From NCBI GenBank assembly GCA_963812675.1, contig CAWEWR010000002.1:186001-250000 (forward strand): 64,000 nucleotides of DNA. The letters are read 5' to 3'. A program made the position numbers and the translations under genes. This document shows, one piece after another, positions 17,703 through 26,306 of the stretch. This stretch comes from AP-15 sp963812675. GTDB lineage: Bacteria; Pseudomonadota; Alphaproteobacteria; ATCC43930; CGMCC-115725. The notes beneath the pieces were generated by a model. The model was not told the DNA's origin and did no database searches. It saw only the letters and a program-made list of their open reading frames with translations. How positions within the stretch are numbered: position 1 is the first letter of the stretch; each line of letters begins with the position of its first letter.

Positions 17703-18116
17703 TCAGTCCCGCGGTTTGAACCATAATGTGCAACCGTAGTCGATCGTAACCTCCTCGCCGGTTTCGATCTGAGCGATCGCGACAAGGTCTAGGGTGAGCC
17801 GGGCATGATTGCGATCGACGCGGGCCACCGGACGGCTGGAATGGTTGCACAAAGTGACGAGGCCTAGCCCCAGGGCGCCGCGACCTTCCCCGTCGGGGTC
17901 GCCGTCCCAATGAAAGTAGTAGTCGTAGATAACCGTACGGTCGAGCCTCGGACAGTCCGCAGCCGGCAAAATGATCACCGGCGCCGCCTCGATCAGCGTC
18001 CCCGGCGCGATTGGTTCCCTGGCGAACACCCCGCGCCCGCGTCCCGGGCTCGTTCGGATTTCGACGCGATCGTTAGGAACCGGCAGGATGCGGCCGCGCC
18101 CCTCCGCATCGCACAA
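17703..18116 (-). CDS. Short SET-domain protein
   Basis: 137 residues. Motifs of the SET fold are present: GRGRGVFAREPIAPGTLIE at the start of the domain, LVTLCNHSSRPVARVD (the NH..P SAM-pocket region) and the closing GEEVTIDYGCTLW. These are the residues that bind SAM and the lysine channel in protein lysine methyltransferases. Bacterial stand-alone SET proteins are widespread but mostly uncharacterised. The predicted substrate is unknown. It lies just downstream of tatA on the same strand (25 bp gap). Confidence 0.82.
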   Translation of the reverse strand: MCDAEGRGRILPVPNDRVEIRTSPGRGRGVFAREPIAPGTLIEAAPVIILPAADCPRLDRTVIYDYYFHWDGDPDGEGRGALGLGLVTLCNHSSRPVARVDRNHARLTLDLVAIAQIETGEEVTIDYGCTLWFKPRD

Positions 18117-18141
18117 GAATCTAACCTAGATCGTGTTGAAC

Positions 18142-18402
18142 CTAGATCGTCTTGGCGGGCTCACGCGTGTGGTCCACAACGCTCGCAGCCGGGGCGGCCG
18201 AAGCCTTGGCAGTACCAGGAGGCGCCACCTGGGCGGGCGGCGCCGGTGCTTCGGCCTCGTCCTCCTCGTCCTTCATCCCAGCCTTGAACGCCTTGATGCC
18301 CTTTGCGAAATCGCCCATCACGCGGGGCAGCTTTCCGGCACCGAACAGAATGAGGATAATGGCCAAGACCACGATCCAATGCATCAAGCTGAAGGAACCC
18401 AT
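18142..18402 (-). CDS. tatA: Twin-arginine translocase subunit TatA/TatE
   Basis: 86 residues from the ATG at 18402 (MGSFSLMHWIVVLAIILILF). One N-terminal membrane helix, then the FGAGKLPRVMGDFAKGIKAFKAGM amphipathic helix that defines TatA, then an acidic and Ala/Pro-rich tail. TatA oligomers form the pore of the Tat pathway. No tatB or tatC follows, so this is an orphan gene here. The Tat substrate candidate in the window is the binding protein at 49514-50860. Confidence 0.92.
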   Translation of the reverse strand: MGSFSLMHWIVVLAIILILFGAGKLPRVMGDFAKGIKAFKAGMKDEEDEAEAPAPPAQVAPPGTAKASAAPAASVVDHTREPAKTI

Positions 18403-18546
18403 TGCGACGACCCCGAAGCGACGGCGGACGACTAGTCTAGCAAGCTTTTCCGCCGAATTACCAGTGAATAGCGGCACAGCCGCATTCTTCTACGAGGTCG
18501 TACCGATGTGCCGAAAGTCAACCCCGTCCGCTGAGAACGAGCTTCA

Positions 18547-19656
18547 ATGACTTACTTCCCACCGCCCCACCCCGCCTCCTGGCAGCGCGCGATCCCCGGC
18601 GAGACCGGGCTCGACCCTAACGCCGTCGCCGCCGCGGCGCGCCATGCCACCGAGCATGAAACGCCATGGAGCCGGGATCTCGCCCGGATGGTAGCAAGCG
18701 ACTTCGCGGAGCGCCCGCCGTGGAACGAGACGCTCGGGCCGGTGCGTCCGCGCGGCGGGCCCAACGGTCTCGTGCTGCGCAACGGGCTCGTCGTGGCCGA
18801 ATGGGGGGACACGACACGCGTCGATATGACCTTCAGCGTCGCCAAGAGCTATCTCTCGATCCTCGCCGGTCTCGCCTGGGACCGCGGTCTCATCAAAGAC
18901 CCGCACGAAAACGTCCGGCTCACTGTCGACGACGGCGGTTTCCATCCGCCGCACAACGACGCGATCACCTGGCATCACCTGTTGCAGCAGACTTCGGAAT
19001 GGGAAGGCGTGCTGTGGGACAAGCCGGACCAGATCGACCGCAACCGGGCCGTCGGGGGTCGGCCGAGCACGGCGCCCAAGGGCAGCCATCGCGATCTCCA
19101 GGCGCCGGGCGAATTCTGGGAATACAACGACATCCGGGTAAACCGGCTGAGCCTCGCTCTGCTGCAGCTTTGGCGCCGGCCATTGCCAGACGTGTTCCGC
19201 GAAGCCGTCATGGATCCGATCGGCGCTTCGCGGGATTGGGAATGGCACGGCTATCGCAATTCCTATGTCGAGATCGACGGCAGACGAGTGCAGTCGGTCT
19301 CGGGTGGCGGGCATTGGGGCGGCGGGGTTTTCATCAGCGCTCGCGACCAGGCGCGGATTGGCTTGATGCTGTTGAGCCGCGGGGTTTGGGGCAGCCGACG
19401 CATCCTCTCGGAAGCTTGGATCGAACGGATGCTCGAGCCTTGCCCGCTCTACCCCAACTACGGCTACCTGTGGTGGCTCAACGCCGGACGCGCTCTTTAT
19501 CCGAGCGCCTCGGCGCACAGCTACTGTGCCCGCGGCGCCGGCGGGAATTTGACCTGGATCGATCCGGAGAACGACATTGTCGCGGTGTTGCGCTGGACCG
19601 ACCCTGCCGCAATGGACGGCTTCATGAAGCTGACGGCGGCCGCCGTCGGAACCTGA
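18547..19656 (+). CDS. Serine hydrolase, class C beta-lactamase-like fold
   Basis: 369 residues of the beta-lactamase/transpeptidase-like superfamily (COG1680 type). The nucleophile motif is SVAK (Ser97, Lys100) and the second motif is YND around residue 195. A later GGGHWGGGVFISARDQARIG resembles the third conserved region. No classical signal peptide is seen, so it is probably cytoplasmic. Members include esterases and D-amino peptidases, and activity on beta-lactams should not be assumed. It is followed 25 bp later by a GST gene. Confidence 0.83.
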   Translation: MTYFPPPHPASWQRAIPGETGLDPNAVAAAARHATEHETPWSRDLARMVASDFAERPPWNETLGPVRPRGGPNGLVLRNGLVVAEWGDTTRVDMTFSVAKSYLSILAGLAWDRGLIKDPHENVRLTVDDGGFHPPHNDAITWHHLLQQTSEWEGVLWDKPDQIDRNRAVGGRPSTAPKGSHRDLQAPGEFWEYNDIRVNRLSLALLQLWRRPLPDVFREAVMDPIGASRDWEWHGYRNSYVEIDGRRVQSVSGGGHWGGGVFISARDQARIGLMLLSRGVWGSRRILSEAWIERMLEPCPLYPNYGYLWWLNAGRALYPSASAHSYCARGAGGNLTWIDPENDIVAVLRWTDPAAMDGFMKLTAAAVGT

Positions 19657-19681
19657 GCGTCGCACCACAAGGGGAGCTTTG

Positions 19682-20263
19682 ATGCTGACACTGTTTTTCT
19701 CACCCGGGTCGAGTTCGATGGCCGTGCACATTGCGCTGCACGAAATCGGCGCCGACTTCGACCGCCGGTTGGTGTCGCTCGCCAAAGGTGAGCAGCACAA
19801 ATCCGAATACCTCGCCGTCAATCCGGAAGCCAAAGTGCCATGCTTGCTGATCGACGGCCGGCCGCTGACCGAAGTCGCGGCAATCCTTTATTATCTCGCG
19901 AAACGCTTTCCCGAAGCCGGGCTCTGGCCCGCCGGCGGCCTCGAAGTCGAGGCGGAGGCGGTCTCGTGGATGTCGTTCATCGCATCGACGATCCACCCGG
20001 CCCGCCGCATCGGTCCCGAGCGCTGGCGCGAGGTATTCCGCATCGCCGAACAGCGATTGGCCGGCAGAGAATGGACGGTCGGGAGCTATTCGATCGCCGA
20101 TATCCATCTGTTTCGGCTCTATTGGCGCTTTGTGAATTCGCTGAAGCCGAACCTCGGCGACTACCCCGGCCTGTCCGCTCACTACGAACGCATGATGGCG
20201 CGCCCCGCCGTGCAGCGGACGATCGAGATCGAAAGTCGAATCGGGTACGCCTTGCCGCAATAA
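19682..20263 (+). CDS. Glutathione S-transferase family protein
   Basis: 193 residues from ATG 19682 with GGGGAG upstream. The thioredoxin-like N-domain begins LTLFFSPGSSSMAVHIALHE, with the SSS stretch where the catalytic Ser/Cys of beta-class GSTs sits, and includes the glutathione-contact NPEAKVPCLL and TEVAAILYYLAKRF. The helical C-domain ends with SIADIHLFRLYWRF. The overall order matches beta-class GSTs. The substrate is unknown. Confidence 0.87.
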   Translation: MLTLFFSPGSSSMAVHIALHEIGADFDRRLVSLAKGEQHKSEYLAVNPEAKVPCLLIDGRPLTEVAAILYYLAKRFPEAGLWPAGGLEVEAEAVSWMSFIASTIHPARRIGPERWREVFRIAEQRLAGREWTVGSYSIADIHLFRLYWRFVNSLKPNLGDYPGLSAHYERMMARPAVQRTIEIESRIGYALPQ

Positions 20264-20297
20264 GGGGAGCACCGCCACCCTTCGTCTCGTTTGCGCG

Positions 20298-20447
20298 ATG
20301 AGGGCATTGGTCGTCTTGAACCCCCGCAGCGGCAAACTCGCGAAGCTAGGGATCGATCGGGCGACGCAACAGATCGCGGCTAGTTGCGAGGCGAACGGTT
20401 GCGTCCGCCGCTCCACTACCGCATTCGACGGCGCGCGCTCCGCGTGA
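20298..20447 (+). pseudogene. Diacylglycerol kinase-like N-terminal stub
   Basis: Fifty codons, MRALVVLNPRSGKLAKLGID at the start, ending at TGA 20445. VLNPRSG is the hallmark N-terminal strand and loop of the YegS/diacylglycerol kinase catalytic domain, but the remaining 250 or so residues, including the GGDGT nucleotide loop, are absent. Directly after it lies a metallophosphoesterase gene. It is best read as the remnant left by an internal deletion. Confidence 0.6.
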
Positions 20448-20469
20448 TTATCCCCGAGCCGGCACTGCC

Positions 20470-21273
20470 GTGAGAACGATCGCGCATCTGTCGGATCTGC
20501 ATTTCGGCCGGCATGACGAGGCCGCGGCGGAACTCTTGCTGGCCGACCTGTCGCAGACTCGGCCGGATCTCGTGGTCATAACCGGCGACCTGACGCAGCG
20601 CGCCCGCCATTGGCAGTTCGCCGCCGCCCGCGCGTTTCTTGAGAGATTGCCCCGGCCCGTCATCGTCATCCCCGGCAACCACGATGTGCCGCTCTACGCT
20701 GTGGTCGAGCGCTTGGTCGGACGGCTCGCCCGCTATCGCCGGTACATCTGCGCGGAGCTCCAGCCCTTTTTCACCGATGACGAGATCGCGCTCTTGGGCC
20801 TCAACACGGCCCGCTCGGCAGCCTTTTCGAACGGACGCATTTCATACAGGCAGGCCGCCGCAATCAAATCGGTGTTCGCGGAAGTGCCGGCCAACCGCTT
20901 GCGCATCCTGGCGATTCATCATCCACTGGCGGTACCCGCCGCGGCCGGCGACCTTGCTCCGGTCGGCCGGGCCGCAATGGCGCGCAAAGCGATGACCGAG
21001 GCCGGGGTCCGGCTGGTGCTCTCAGGGCATTACCACCGCGCCTTCAGCGGCGATCTGCCAGGCAACGACCTCGTCAGCGTCGGTTCAATTCTGTTCGTCC
21101 ATGCCGGAACCGCCATCTCGACCCGGCTTCGTGGCGAACCAAATTCCTACAACCTGGTCCGCGTCGGGCCAACCACCGTGACCTGCACGGTCCGCAGCTT
21201 CCGCGGCAAAGACTTCCAAGATGCCGAGAGCGCTCGTTACGCGCTGCTCGGCGGCCGCTGGGCGCGGCATTAG
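20470..21273 (+). CDS. Calcineurin-like metallophosphoesterase
   Basis: 267 residues starting at GTG 20470 (RTIAHLSDLHFGRHD). The five metal-site motifs are present in order: DLHFG, VITGDLTQ, VIPGNHDVP, the lone His in ILAIHHPL, and LSGHYHRA. This is the cyclic-nucleotide/phospholipid phosphodiesterase-type branch of dimetal phosphoesterases. The substrate is undetermined. The adjoining diacylglycerol kinase stub hints at a former lipid-phosphate context. Confidence 0.9.
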   Translation: MRTIAHLSDLHFGRHDEAAAELLLADLSQTRPDLVVITGDLTQRARHWQFAAARAFLERLPRPVIVIPGNHDVPLYAVVERLVGRLARYRRYICAELQPFFTDDEIALLGLNTARSAAFSNGRISYRQAAAIKSVFAEVPANRLRILAIHHPLAVPAAAGDLAPVGRAAMARKAMTEAGVRLVLSGHYHRAFSGDLPGNDLVSVGSILFVHAGTAISTRLRGEPNSYNLVRVGPTTVTCTVRSFRGKDFQDAESARYALLGGRWARH

Positions 21274-21283
21274 CGCGGCTTTC

Positions 21284-21357
21284 TGGAGCGGGTGAAGGGA
21301 ATCGAACCCTCGTCAGAAGCTTGGGAAGCTCCTGCTCTGCCATTGAGCTACACCCGC
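21284..21357 (-). tRNA. tRNA-Gly (CCC)
   Basis: The minus strand folds as a cloverleaf. Acceptor arm GCGGGTG pairs with CACCCGC, followed by T and an encoded CCA. The D-loop region is TAGCTCAATGGCAGAGC. The anticodon arm is GGAGC-TTCCCAA-GCTTC with anticodon CCC. The T arm is GAGGGTTCGATTCCCTT. Confidence 0.95.
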
Positions 21358-21409
21358 TTGGCCGCGGATGATAAGCGATCCGCGGTCTCCTGCAAGCAGT
21401 TTGCCAGTA

Positions 21410-21859
21410 TTATCCGCCGTTCGTCCGCTTTGTCGGCGGGTCCACCGCAACGGTGCCCATGTCCGCGGGCACCGACACTTCCAGTATTTCGAGGTCGTCC
21501 GAGGTGCGGTTCTCCTGGTGGAGCATACCGCCGGGGATGAAAACAGAATCGCCGGCCTCTAACCGGCAGTTCGTGCCGTCCTCGAATTCCAGCTCGACCC
21601 AGCCTTTCAGCGTGTAGACGAACTGGCCCTCGCAGACGTGGTAGTGCCAGCCGGTCGGCTGGGTCATTCCAGTGAGCGCCGACGTCACCTGCGCCCGCAT
21701 CCACCCGTCGGTCGCCTTGGTGACGCCAAGGTCACGGTACTTGAAGAAATCACGCCGGCCCTTGACGAACTGCGGCGTCTTTGCGCTCGTCACGGCGAGC
21801 TTCATTGGCGATAGCGCCTGGGCCGGCTTTTCCTTCGATGCCGTCTGCTCGATCGTCAT
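21410..21859 (-). CDS. Cupin-domain protein
   Basis: 149 residues. The cupin core has the first motif as GWHYHVCEGQFVYTLKGWVELE (two His and one Glu of the metal site) and the second as GDSVFIPGGMLHQE. A conserved N-terminal stretch QFVKGRRDFFKYRDLGVTKAT is also present. Such small cupins bind a metal or small ligand, and no specific reaction can be assigned. It is divergent from the dienelactone hydrolase gene. Confidence 0.85.
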   Translation of the reverse strand: MTIEQTASKEKPAQALSPMKLAVTSAKTPQFVKGRRDFFKYRDLGVTKATDGWMRAQVTSALTGMTQPTGWHYHVCEGQFVYTLKGWVELEFEDGTNCRLEAGDSVFIPGGMLHQENRTSDDLEILEVSVPADMGTVAVDPPTKRTNGG

Positions 21860-21984
21860 GCTGCAACCTCCTCCGAAGACAGGTTGGTCATCATAGCAGC
21901 ATCTCCCGCCAAGCGGCGAGGGCCGCCTTCACGTTGCCCGGGGATTGATGTTAACCTACCTGCTCGGTTTCAAGGAGGACTCGC

Positions 21985-22761
21985 ATGGCGAATATCCCGG
22001 GTGCAGTGACCGATCCCAGCCGCGTGCGCGGCGAAAACATCGAATTCAAGAGCGGGGGCGACACGATAAAGGGCTATCTCGCCCAACCAAGCCAGTCCGG
22101 GCGCTATCCCGGCATCGTCGTCATCCACGAGGCGTTTGGGCTCGTCGAGCATATCCGCGACATTGCGAGGCGCTTTGCCAATATTGGCTATAATGCATTG
22201 GCTCCCGACCTCTATTCCCGCAAGGGCGGGCCATCCGATCCGAACGACATCAACACCGTCTTCCCGGTCATGTTTGGCAAGTCGGATGCCGAGGCGGTGC
22301 AGGATCTCAAGGCAGCGGCGGATCATCTGAACGAGCTTCCCGGCGCGACCGGCAAGATCGGCGTCATCGGGTTCTGCTCGGGCGGGCGGCAGACTCTGCT
22401 CTTCGCGTGCAGCAGCGACAAACCCAATGCGGCTGTCGATTGCTGGGGCGGTTTTATCCATCGCGCGACGCCGGATGCCGAGACGACGCCGGAGCGCCCG
22501 ACGCCGATCCTCAACATGGTCGACCGGCTGCATTGCCCGCTCTTCGCGGTGTTCGGCGAGGAAGATCAGAACCCTACCATCGCGCAATCCGAGGAGCTGC
22601 GCAGCCGCGCGCAGCGCGCCGGCAAGGACGTGACGATCAAGGTCTACAAGGACGCCGGGCACGCCTTCCTGGCCGATTACCGGCCGAGCTATCGCGAGGG
22701 TCCCGCGGCGGAGCTGTGGAAGGACGCCGTGGCGTTCTTCGACAAGCATCTGAAGTCGTAG
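21985..22761 (+). CDS. Dienelactone hydrolase family protein
   Basis: 258 residues. The catalytic triad can be placed: Cys131 in the elbow GFCSGG, the Asp region FGEEDQNPT, and His in YKDAGHAFLADY. The Glu in VVIHEAFGL completes the family signature. Carboxymethylenebutenolidase-type enzymes hydrolyse dienelactones in chlorocatechol breakdown, but many family members have other roles. A GGAGG-like site (AAGGAGGACTCGC) precedes the ATG. It is followed by mdh 36 bp later. Confidence 0.9.
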   Translation: MANIPGAVTDPSRVRGENIEFKSGGDTIKGYLAQPSQSGRYPGIVVIHEAFGLVEHIRDIARRFANIGYNALAPDLYSRKGGPSDPNDINTVFPVMFGKSDAEAVQDLKAAADHLNELPGATGKIGVIGFCSGGRQTLLFACSSDKPNAAVDCWGGFIHRATPDAETTPERPTPILNMVDRLHCPLFAVFGEEDQNPTIAQSEELRSRAQRAGKDVTIKVYKDAGHAFLADYRPSYREGPAAELWKDAVAFFDKHLKS

Positions 22762-22797
22762 ATCTCTTGCTTGGCCCCGGAGCAGAAAGGCATTGGC

Positions 22798-23757
22798 ATG
22801 GCACGCAATAAAATCGCTTTGATCGGGGCCGGGCAGGTCGGCGGCGCGATAGCGCTCCTCGCCGAACTCAAGGAGCTGGGCGACATCGCTCTCTGCGACA
22901 TCGTCGAGGGCGTGCCGCAGGGCAAGGCGCTCGACATCGTTCAGGGCTCGACAATCGAGGGCTATGACGCGGTCATCAAGGGCAGCAACGACTATGCCGA
23001 TATCGCTGGGGCCGATGTTGCCATTGTGACGGCCGGAATCCCGCGCAAGCCGGGCATGAGCCGCGACGATCTGATCGAGACCAACGCCAAGATCGTGGTC
23101 ACCGTCGGCGCGGCGATCAAGAAACACTGCCCGCAGGCTTTCGTGATAACGATCACCAACCCGCTCGACGTGATGGTGTGGGTCATGCGCGAGGCCTGTG
23201 GCTTGCCGCCGCACCGCGTCGTCGGTATGGCCGGGGTGCTCGACAGCGCCCGGTTCCGCTATTTCCTTGCCGAGGAGCTCGGTGTCTCTGTCGAGGATGT
23301 CAGCACCTTTGTTCTGGGGGGCCATGGCGACTCGATGGTGCCGCTGGTCCGCTACTCGACGGTTGCGGGCATTCCGCTGCCGGACCTCGTCAAGATGGGA
23401 TGGACGACGCAGGAGCGGCTCGACAAGATCGTGCAGCGCACGCGCGACGGCGGCGCGGAAATTGTCAGTCTGTTGAAAACCGGATCGGCCTTCTACGCAC
23501 CCGCGAGTTCGGCCATCGCAATGACCGAGGCCTATCTGCGCGACAAAAAGCGGGTCCTCCCCTGCGCGGCCTGGCTCGACGGCCAGTACGGGGTGCGCGG
23601 CTTGTATGTCGGCGTCCCGGTCGTGATCGGCGCCGGCGGGGTCGAGCGCATCGTCGAGATCTCGCTCGACCCCGAAGAAAAGACGGCCTTCGACAAGTCT
23701 GTCGCCGCGGTCCGCGAGCTGATCGGCGTCGTCAAGAACATGAACATCCTGGGCTGA
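22798..23757 (+). CDS. mdh: Malate dehydrogenase
   Basis: 319 residues from ATG 22798 (MARNKIALIGAGQVGGAIAL), after AAAGG. It is LDH-like malate dehydrogenase, NAD-dependent: GAGQVG nucleotide loop, substrate Arg motif GIPRKPGMSRDDL, NPLDVMVWVM, and the catalytic His in LGGHGDSMVPL. It oxidises malate to oxaloacetate. It is first of six TCA genes on this strand (mdh-sucCD-sucAB-lpdA), separated from sucC by a repeat region. Confidence 0.96.
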   Translation: MARNKIALIGAGQVGGAIALLAELKELGDIALCDIVEGVPQGKALDIVQGSTIEGYDAVIKGSNDYADIAGADVAIVTAGIPRKPGMSRDDLIETNAKIVVTVGAAIKKHCPQAFVITITNPLDVMVWVMREACGLPPHRVVGMAGVLDSARFRYFLAEELGVSVEDVSTFVLGGHGDSMVPLVRYSTVAGIPLPDLVKMGWTTQERLDKIVQRTRDGGAEIVSLLKTGSAFYAPASSAIAMTEAYLRDKKRVLPCAAWLDGQYGVRGLYVGVPVVIGAGGVERIVEISLDPEEKTAFDKSVAAVRELIGVVKNMNILG

Positions 23758-23800
23758 GCAGTCGGAGCCAATAATGAACCTCCGAGTGTCAGTCAGAAGT

Positions 23801-24035
23801 CGTCATTCCCGCATATATGAGGCTGTCAGGAAATCCCGCGGACGGACAATTCGTCGTCCCCGCGAAAGCGGGGACCCAGGGGCAAGCGACTGAAATCCCT
23901 GGGTTCCCGCTTTCGCGGGAACGACGAGCAAAGGGGCGCAAAGGTGGGATGTGCGGAATTGGATTACAGCCTCATATATGCGGAAATCCAGGGCCGCAGC
24001 TCTTGCCCTGGACCCCCGCCTTCGCGGGGGTGACG
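23801..24035. repeat. Nested inverted-repeat region between mdh and sucC
   Basis: Perfect 18-mers CCGCATATATGAGGCTGT (23809-23826) and its inverse (23966-23983) flank an inner palindrome. The inner arms are CGTCCCCGCGAAAGCGGGGA (near 23854) and TTCCCGCTTTCGCGGGAACG (near 23904). A further CCCCCGCCTTCGCGGGGG hairpin ends near 24030, just before the sucC ribosome site. This region accounts for the 292-bp gap, and no gene is visible. Confidence 0.85.
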
Positions 24036-24049
24036 GGTAAGGAGAGAAA

Positions 24050-25219
24050 ATGAATATTCACGAATATCAGGCGAAAGAGCTGCTGGCCAAGTTCGGTGTC
24101 GCGGTACCGCGCGGGCATGTGGCCTATACCGCCGCGGAAGCGGTCGAGGCGGCCCGGCGCCTGGGCGGGTCGGTCTGGGTCGTGAAGGCGCAGATCCATG
24201 CTGGCGGCCGCGGCAAGGCCGGCGGGGTAAAGCTCTGCCGCTCGGAAGAGGAAGTAGCGGCTGCCGCCCGATCGCTTTTGGGCAAGAATCTCGTGACGCA
24301 TCAGACCGGACCTGCCGGCCGCGAGGTCAAGCGGGTCTATGTCGAGGAGGGCTGCGACATTGCGCGTGAGCTCTATCTCGGCCTGCTGATCGACCGCGAC
24401 ACCGGGCGGGTCACGTTGATCGGCTCGACCGAGGGCGGCGTGGAAATTGACGAGGTCGCCGCGCTCTCGCCGGAAAAGATCCTCAAAATGGCGGTCGATC
24501 CGGCGAGCGGGATCGAGCCGTTCCATGCCCGTAATATAGCCTACGGTCTCGGTTTGGAAGGAGCCCAGGTGGGCGTCGCCGTCAAGTTCGTCTCGGCGCT
24601 CTACAAGGCGTTTTGCGAGCTCGACGCCTCGGTGGCCGAGATCAACCCGCTGGTCGTGACCGGTTCGGGGCAGCTCCTGGCGCTCGACGCGAAGATGGGA
24701 TTTGACGACAACGCGCTCTTCCGCCATCCCGACGTCGAGGCCTTGCGGGATGAGGACGAGGAGGATCCGACCGAGCTTGAAGCCGGCAAGCACGCGCTCA
24801 ATTACGTCAAGCTCGACGGCAATATCGGCTGCATGGTCAACGGTGCCGGCCTCGCCATGGCGACGATGGACATCATTAAGCTCCACGGCGGCAGCCCGGC
24901 GAATTTTCTCGATGTCGGCGGCGGGGCGACGCGCGACCGGGTGGCGGCCGCCTTCAAGCTGATCTTGAGCGACCCGAACGTCGAAGGGATGCTGGTCAAC
25001 ATTTTTGGCGGGATCATGCGCTGCGACGTAATCGCCGAAGGCGTCGTCGCCGCGGCGCGCGAGGTCAATCTGCACGTGCCGCTCGTCGTCCGCCTCGAAG
25101 GCACGAATGTCGATCTCGGCAAGAAGATATTGCAGCAATCCGGGTTGCCGATCCTCGCGGGCGAGAACCTGGCTGACGCTGCCCAGAAGGTCGTCACGGC
25201 CGTCAAGGAGGCCGCCTGA
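24050..25219 (+). CDS. sucC: Succinyl-CoA synthetase (ADP-forming) beta subunit
   Basis: 389 residues starting MNIHEYQAKELLAKFGVAVP after GGAGAG. An ATP-grasp N-domain has VKAQIHAGGRGKAGGVKL. The C-domain carries the GNIGCMVNGAGLAMATMD and NIFGGIMRCDVIAEG segments. With SucD it makes succinate and ATP (or GTP) from succinyl-CoA. The stop overlaps the start of sucD by one base (TGATG), implying coupling. Confidence 0.97.
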   Translation: MNIHEYQAKELLAKFGVAVPRGHVAYTAAEAVEAARRLGGSVWVVKAQIHAGGRGKAGGVKLCRSEEEVAAAARSLLGKNLVTHQTGPAGREVKRVYVEEGCDIARELYLGLLIDRDTGRVTLIGSTEGGVEIDEVAALSPEKILKMAVDPASGIEPFHARNIAYGLGLEGAQVGVAVKFVSALYKAFCELDASVAEINPLVVTGSGQLLALDAKMGFDDNALFRHPDVEALRDEDEEDPTELEAGKHALNYVKLDGNIGCMVNGAGLAMATMDIIKLHGGSPANFLDVGGGATRDRVAAAFKLILSDPNVEGMLVNIFGGIMRCDVIAEGVVAAAREVNLHVPLVVRLEGTNVDLGKKILQQSGLPILAGENLADAAQKVVTAVKEAA

Positions 25220-26094
25220 TGTCGATCCTCGTCGATGCGTCGACCAAGGTGCTGTGCCAGGGGTTCACCGGCGCGCAAGGCACCTTCCATTCCGAGCAGG
25301 CGATCGCCTATGGCACCAAAATGGTCGGGGGGGTGACGCCGGGGAAAGGCGGCACCCGCCACCTCGATCTGCCGGTATTCAACACGGTTCGCGAAGCTCG
25401 CGCGGCGACCGGGTGCGATGCGACCGTGATCTATGTTCCGCCGCCCTTCGCCGCCGACGCGATCCTTGAAGCCGCCGACGCCGAAATTCCGCTGATCATT
25501 TGCATCACCGAAGGCATCCCGGTGCTCGACATGGTCAGCGTCAAGCGCAGTCTTTCCGGCGGCCATTCGCGGTTGATCGGGCCGAATTGCCCCGGTGTCA
25601 TCACGCCCGACGAGTGCAAGATCGGCATCATGCCGGGCCACATCCATCGCCGCGGCAAGATCGGCATCGTCTCGCGCTCGGGCACCCTGACCTATGAGGC
25701 GGTCGCGCAGACCACCGCGGTCGGGCTGGGTCAGTCGAGCTGCGTCGGCATCGGCGGCGACCCCGTTCATGGCACCAATTTTGTCGAGGTGCTCGAGATG
25801 TTCCTCGCCGATGACGAGACCGAGGCGATCGTCATGATCGGCGAGATCGGCGGCACCGCCGAGGAAGACGGCGCCGATTACCTGAAGTCGGCCCGGCGCA
25901 AGAAACCGGTCGTCGGGTTCATCGCCGGCAGCACCGCACCGCCGGGCCGGCGGATGGGCCATGCCGGCGCGATTATCGCCGGCGGCAAGGGCGGCGCCGG
26001 CGACAAGATGGAAGCATTGCGCAGCGCCGGGGTGGTCGTGGCCGAATCCCCGGCGGCAATCGGCGCGACGATGCGGGACGTGCTCAAGGGTTAG
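25219..26094 (+). CDS. sucD: Succinyl-CoA synthetase alpha subunit
   Basis: 291 residues. The CoA-binding N-domain begins SILVDASTKVLCQGFTGAQG, followed by YGTKMVGGVTPGKGG. The active-site His that is phosphorylated lies in RRMGHAGAII. GPNCPGVITP is the family signature. It is followed by a 210-bp repeat-rich spacer before sucA. Confidence 0.97.
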   Translation: MSILVDASTKVLCQGFTGAQGTFHSEQAIAYGTKMVGGVTPGKGGTRHLDLPVFNTVREARAATGCDATVIYVPPPFAADAILEAADAEIPLIICITEGIPVLDMVSVKRSLSGGHSRLIGPNCPGVITPDECKIGIMPGHIHRRGKIGIVSRSGTLTYEAVAQTTAVGLGQSSCVGIGGDPVHGTNFVEVLEMFLADDETEAIVMIGEIGGTAEEDGADYLKSARRKKPVVGFIAGSTAPPGRRMGHAGAIIAGGKGGAGDKMEALRSAGVVVAESPAAIGATMRDVLKG

Positions 26095-26123
26095 CTGCAG
26101 CGGTATCGACGCCCATATTATTC

Positions 26124-26256
26124 TTTCCTCTCCACCCGCCTGCGGGGGGGAGAGGGTAGGGTGAGGGGGGTTGCGCCGATGCGCCCGACCCCCTCACCCT
26201 CCCACGCCTTCGGCGCGGGCCCCTCCTCTCCCCCGCAAGCGGCGGAGAGGGGCAGG
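26124..26256. repeat. Palindromic repeat cluster between sucD and sucA
   Basis: CCTCTCCACCCGCCTGCGGG faces GGGGAGAGG, AGGGTAGGGTGAGGGGG faces CCCCCTCACCCT, and a second hairpin CCTCTCCCCCGCAAGCGGCG closes the region. It belongs to the CTCCCC/CGCAAGCG family and lies about 30 bp after the sucD stop. Confidence 0.8.
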
Positions 26257-26306
26257 CTTCGGCGATGCGCGTTTGATTGCGTTCCGCCCACCATCCCGGT
26301 GACTGC

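Noticed and set aside
18547..19656. Beta-lactam resistance gene
   Set aside because: It has the SxxK serine-hydrolase fold but no signal peptide, and the family is mostly esterases and peptidases, so resistance cannot be claimed.
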